Part shown: piece by piece, positions 63,683-64,000 of the stretch
How the letters are laid out: the number at the start of each line of letters is the position of its first letter
Position numbering within the stretch: position 1 is the first letter of the stretch
Assembly (NCBI GenBank): GCA_965249955.1
Contig: OZ252261.1
Location: 1,674,001 to 1,738,000, forward strand
Direction of reading: 5' to 3'
DNA length: 64,000 nt
From: SB11 sp965249955
GTDB lineage: Bacteria > Bacteroidota > Bacteroidia > UBA8524
Notes under the pieces: generated by a model
Told to the model about the DNA's origin: nothing
What the model saw: the letters and a program-made list of their open reading frames with translations, nothing else
The model's database searches: none
Translations under genes and position numbers: made by a program

Positions 63683-63801
63683 AGCAAGGATTTAAAAAGC
63701 AATATATATGTTTTTGATTTAAAAAGTGTACTTATTACACCTTTTAGATAAATGTTGACCAACAGGTGCTTTTGCGAGAGGTTAAAACCCCGCTTCATGC
63801 G

Positions 63802-64000
63802 CTACATCAATTTGCCCACTACCTGCATACGTTCAAAAACAGTTTCGGTATGGGGAGCGTCTTTCAGCTCGTGGGTAAGGTCTTGTCCTGCCCAATGCTC
63901 GTAGTGTTTTCCGTTGCGCCAAAGCCTACTTTCGGTAACATCGTATATAATTCCCTTATAGGCCACCCAAATTTCGGGTCGGTCTTGTCCATTTCTCAGG
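63802..64000 (-). CDS. Cytochrome b5-like heme/steroid-binding domain protein (partial)
   Basis: The 3' end of a minus-strand gene runs off the window; 65 residues are visible before the TAG at 63802-63804. The pattern WVAYKGIIYDVTESRLW, KHYEHWAGQDLTHEL and APHT is that of small cytochrome b5-fold proteins with the heme/steroid-binding core. The His in GKHYEHWAGQDLT is the expected axial-ligand or core region. A role in electron transfer or heme binding is inferred from the family; the N-terminus is missing. Confidence 0.8.
   Translation of the reverse strand, partial: LRNGQDRPEIWVAYKGIIYDVTESRLWRNGKHYEHWAGQDLTHELKDAPHTETVFERMQVVGKLM

Noticed and set aside
1..64000. tRNA, rRNA, CRISPR arrays, insertion sequences
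   Set aside because: I saw no cloverleaf-like GGTTCRA segments, no regularly spaced direct repeats with spacers, and no transposase-like proteins. A tRNA scan could still find one I missed.

Overview
The window looks like a chromosomal segment of a moderately AT-rich member of the Bacteroidota. The evidence is type IX secretion (T9SS) C-terminal sorting domains on several large secreted proteins, a CHU_C-type gliding-associated C-terminus, a carboxypeptidase-regulatory-like plus TonB-dependent receptor, DUF2723 proteins, a YbeY with the Bacteroidota-style HGVLHLLGYND motif, and TAnnTTTG promoter elements in place of sigma70-type -10 boxes. No transposase, CRISPR array, tRNA or rRNA gene was seen. 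The species cannot be named from the sequence.

Layout. 1-10.6 kb: tail of a glycosyltransferase (BshA-like), a LytTR response regulator, RluB-type pseudouridine synthase, an M16 peptidase pair (one active, one degenerate), a CHU_C surface protein, ybeY, mnmG and an Ig-like lipoprotein. Two perfect 16-bp parS palindromes lie inside and just after ybeY, with a 14/16 match 3.4 kb upstream, so this is probably the origin-proximal centromere region. 10.55-10.97 kb: a gene-free AT-rich stretch with a consensus DnaA box and three copies of a 9-mer, a candidate oriC. 11-21 kb: pheS, then a same-strand set of caspase-DUF4384, CHASE2 membrane protein, FecR-like/helical-repeat protein and caspase-TPR protein, followed by an RsmF-type rRNA methyltransferase. 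The caspase/CHASE2 set is the best candidate here for an undescribed system.

21-34 kb (minus strand): three large T9SS cargo proteins and a TonB-dependent receptor, several separated by strong hairpin terminators. One cargo contains a nearly identical 508-residue-period internal duplication. 34-49 kb: a 2OG-Fe(II) oxygenase, an orphan membrane protein, an acyl-CoA-dehydrogenase-like flavoprotein, two paralogous small secreted proteins, rlmB, two DUF2723 proteins, a methyltransferase and two secreted proteins of unknown function. Two inverted copies of a ~110-bp element flank rlmB and its DUF2723 neighbour.

49-54 kb: the rimP-nusA-infB operon, with a promoter followed by a terminator-like hairpin directly before rimP, a plausible attenuator. 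54-63.7 kb: a starch/maltodextrin cluster of three GH13 alpha-amylase-family enzymes and an SLC45-like sugar MFS transporter, interrupted by two paralogous proteins that join a Cys-rich N-terminal motif to a carboxypeptidase-regulatory-like domain. The window ends inside a small cytochrome b5-like protein.
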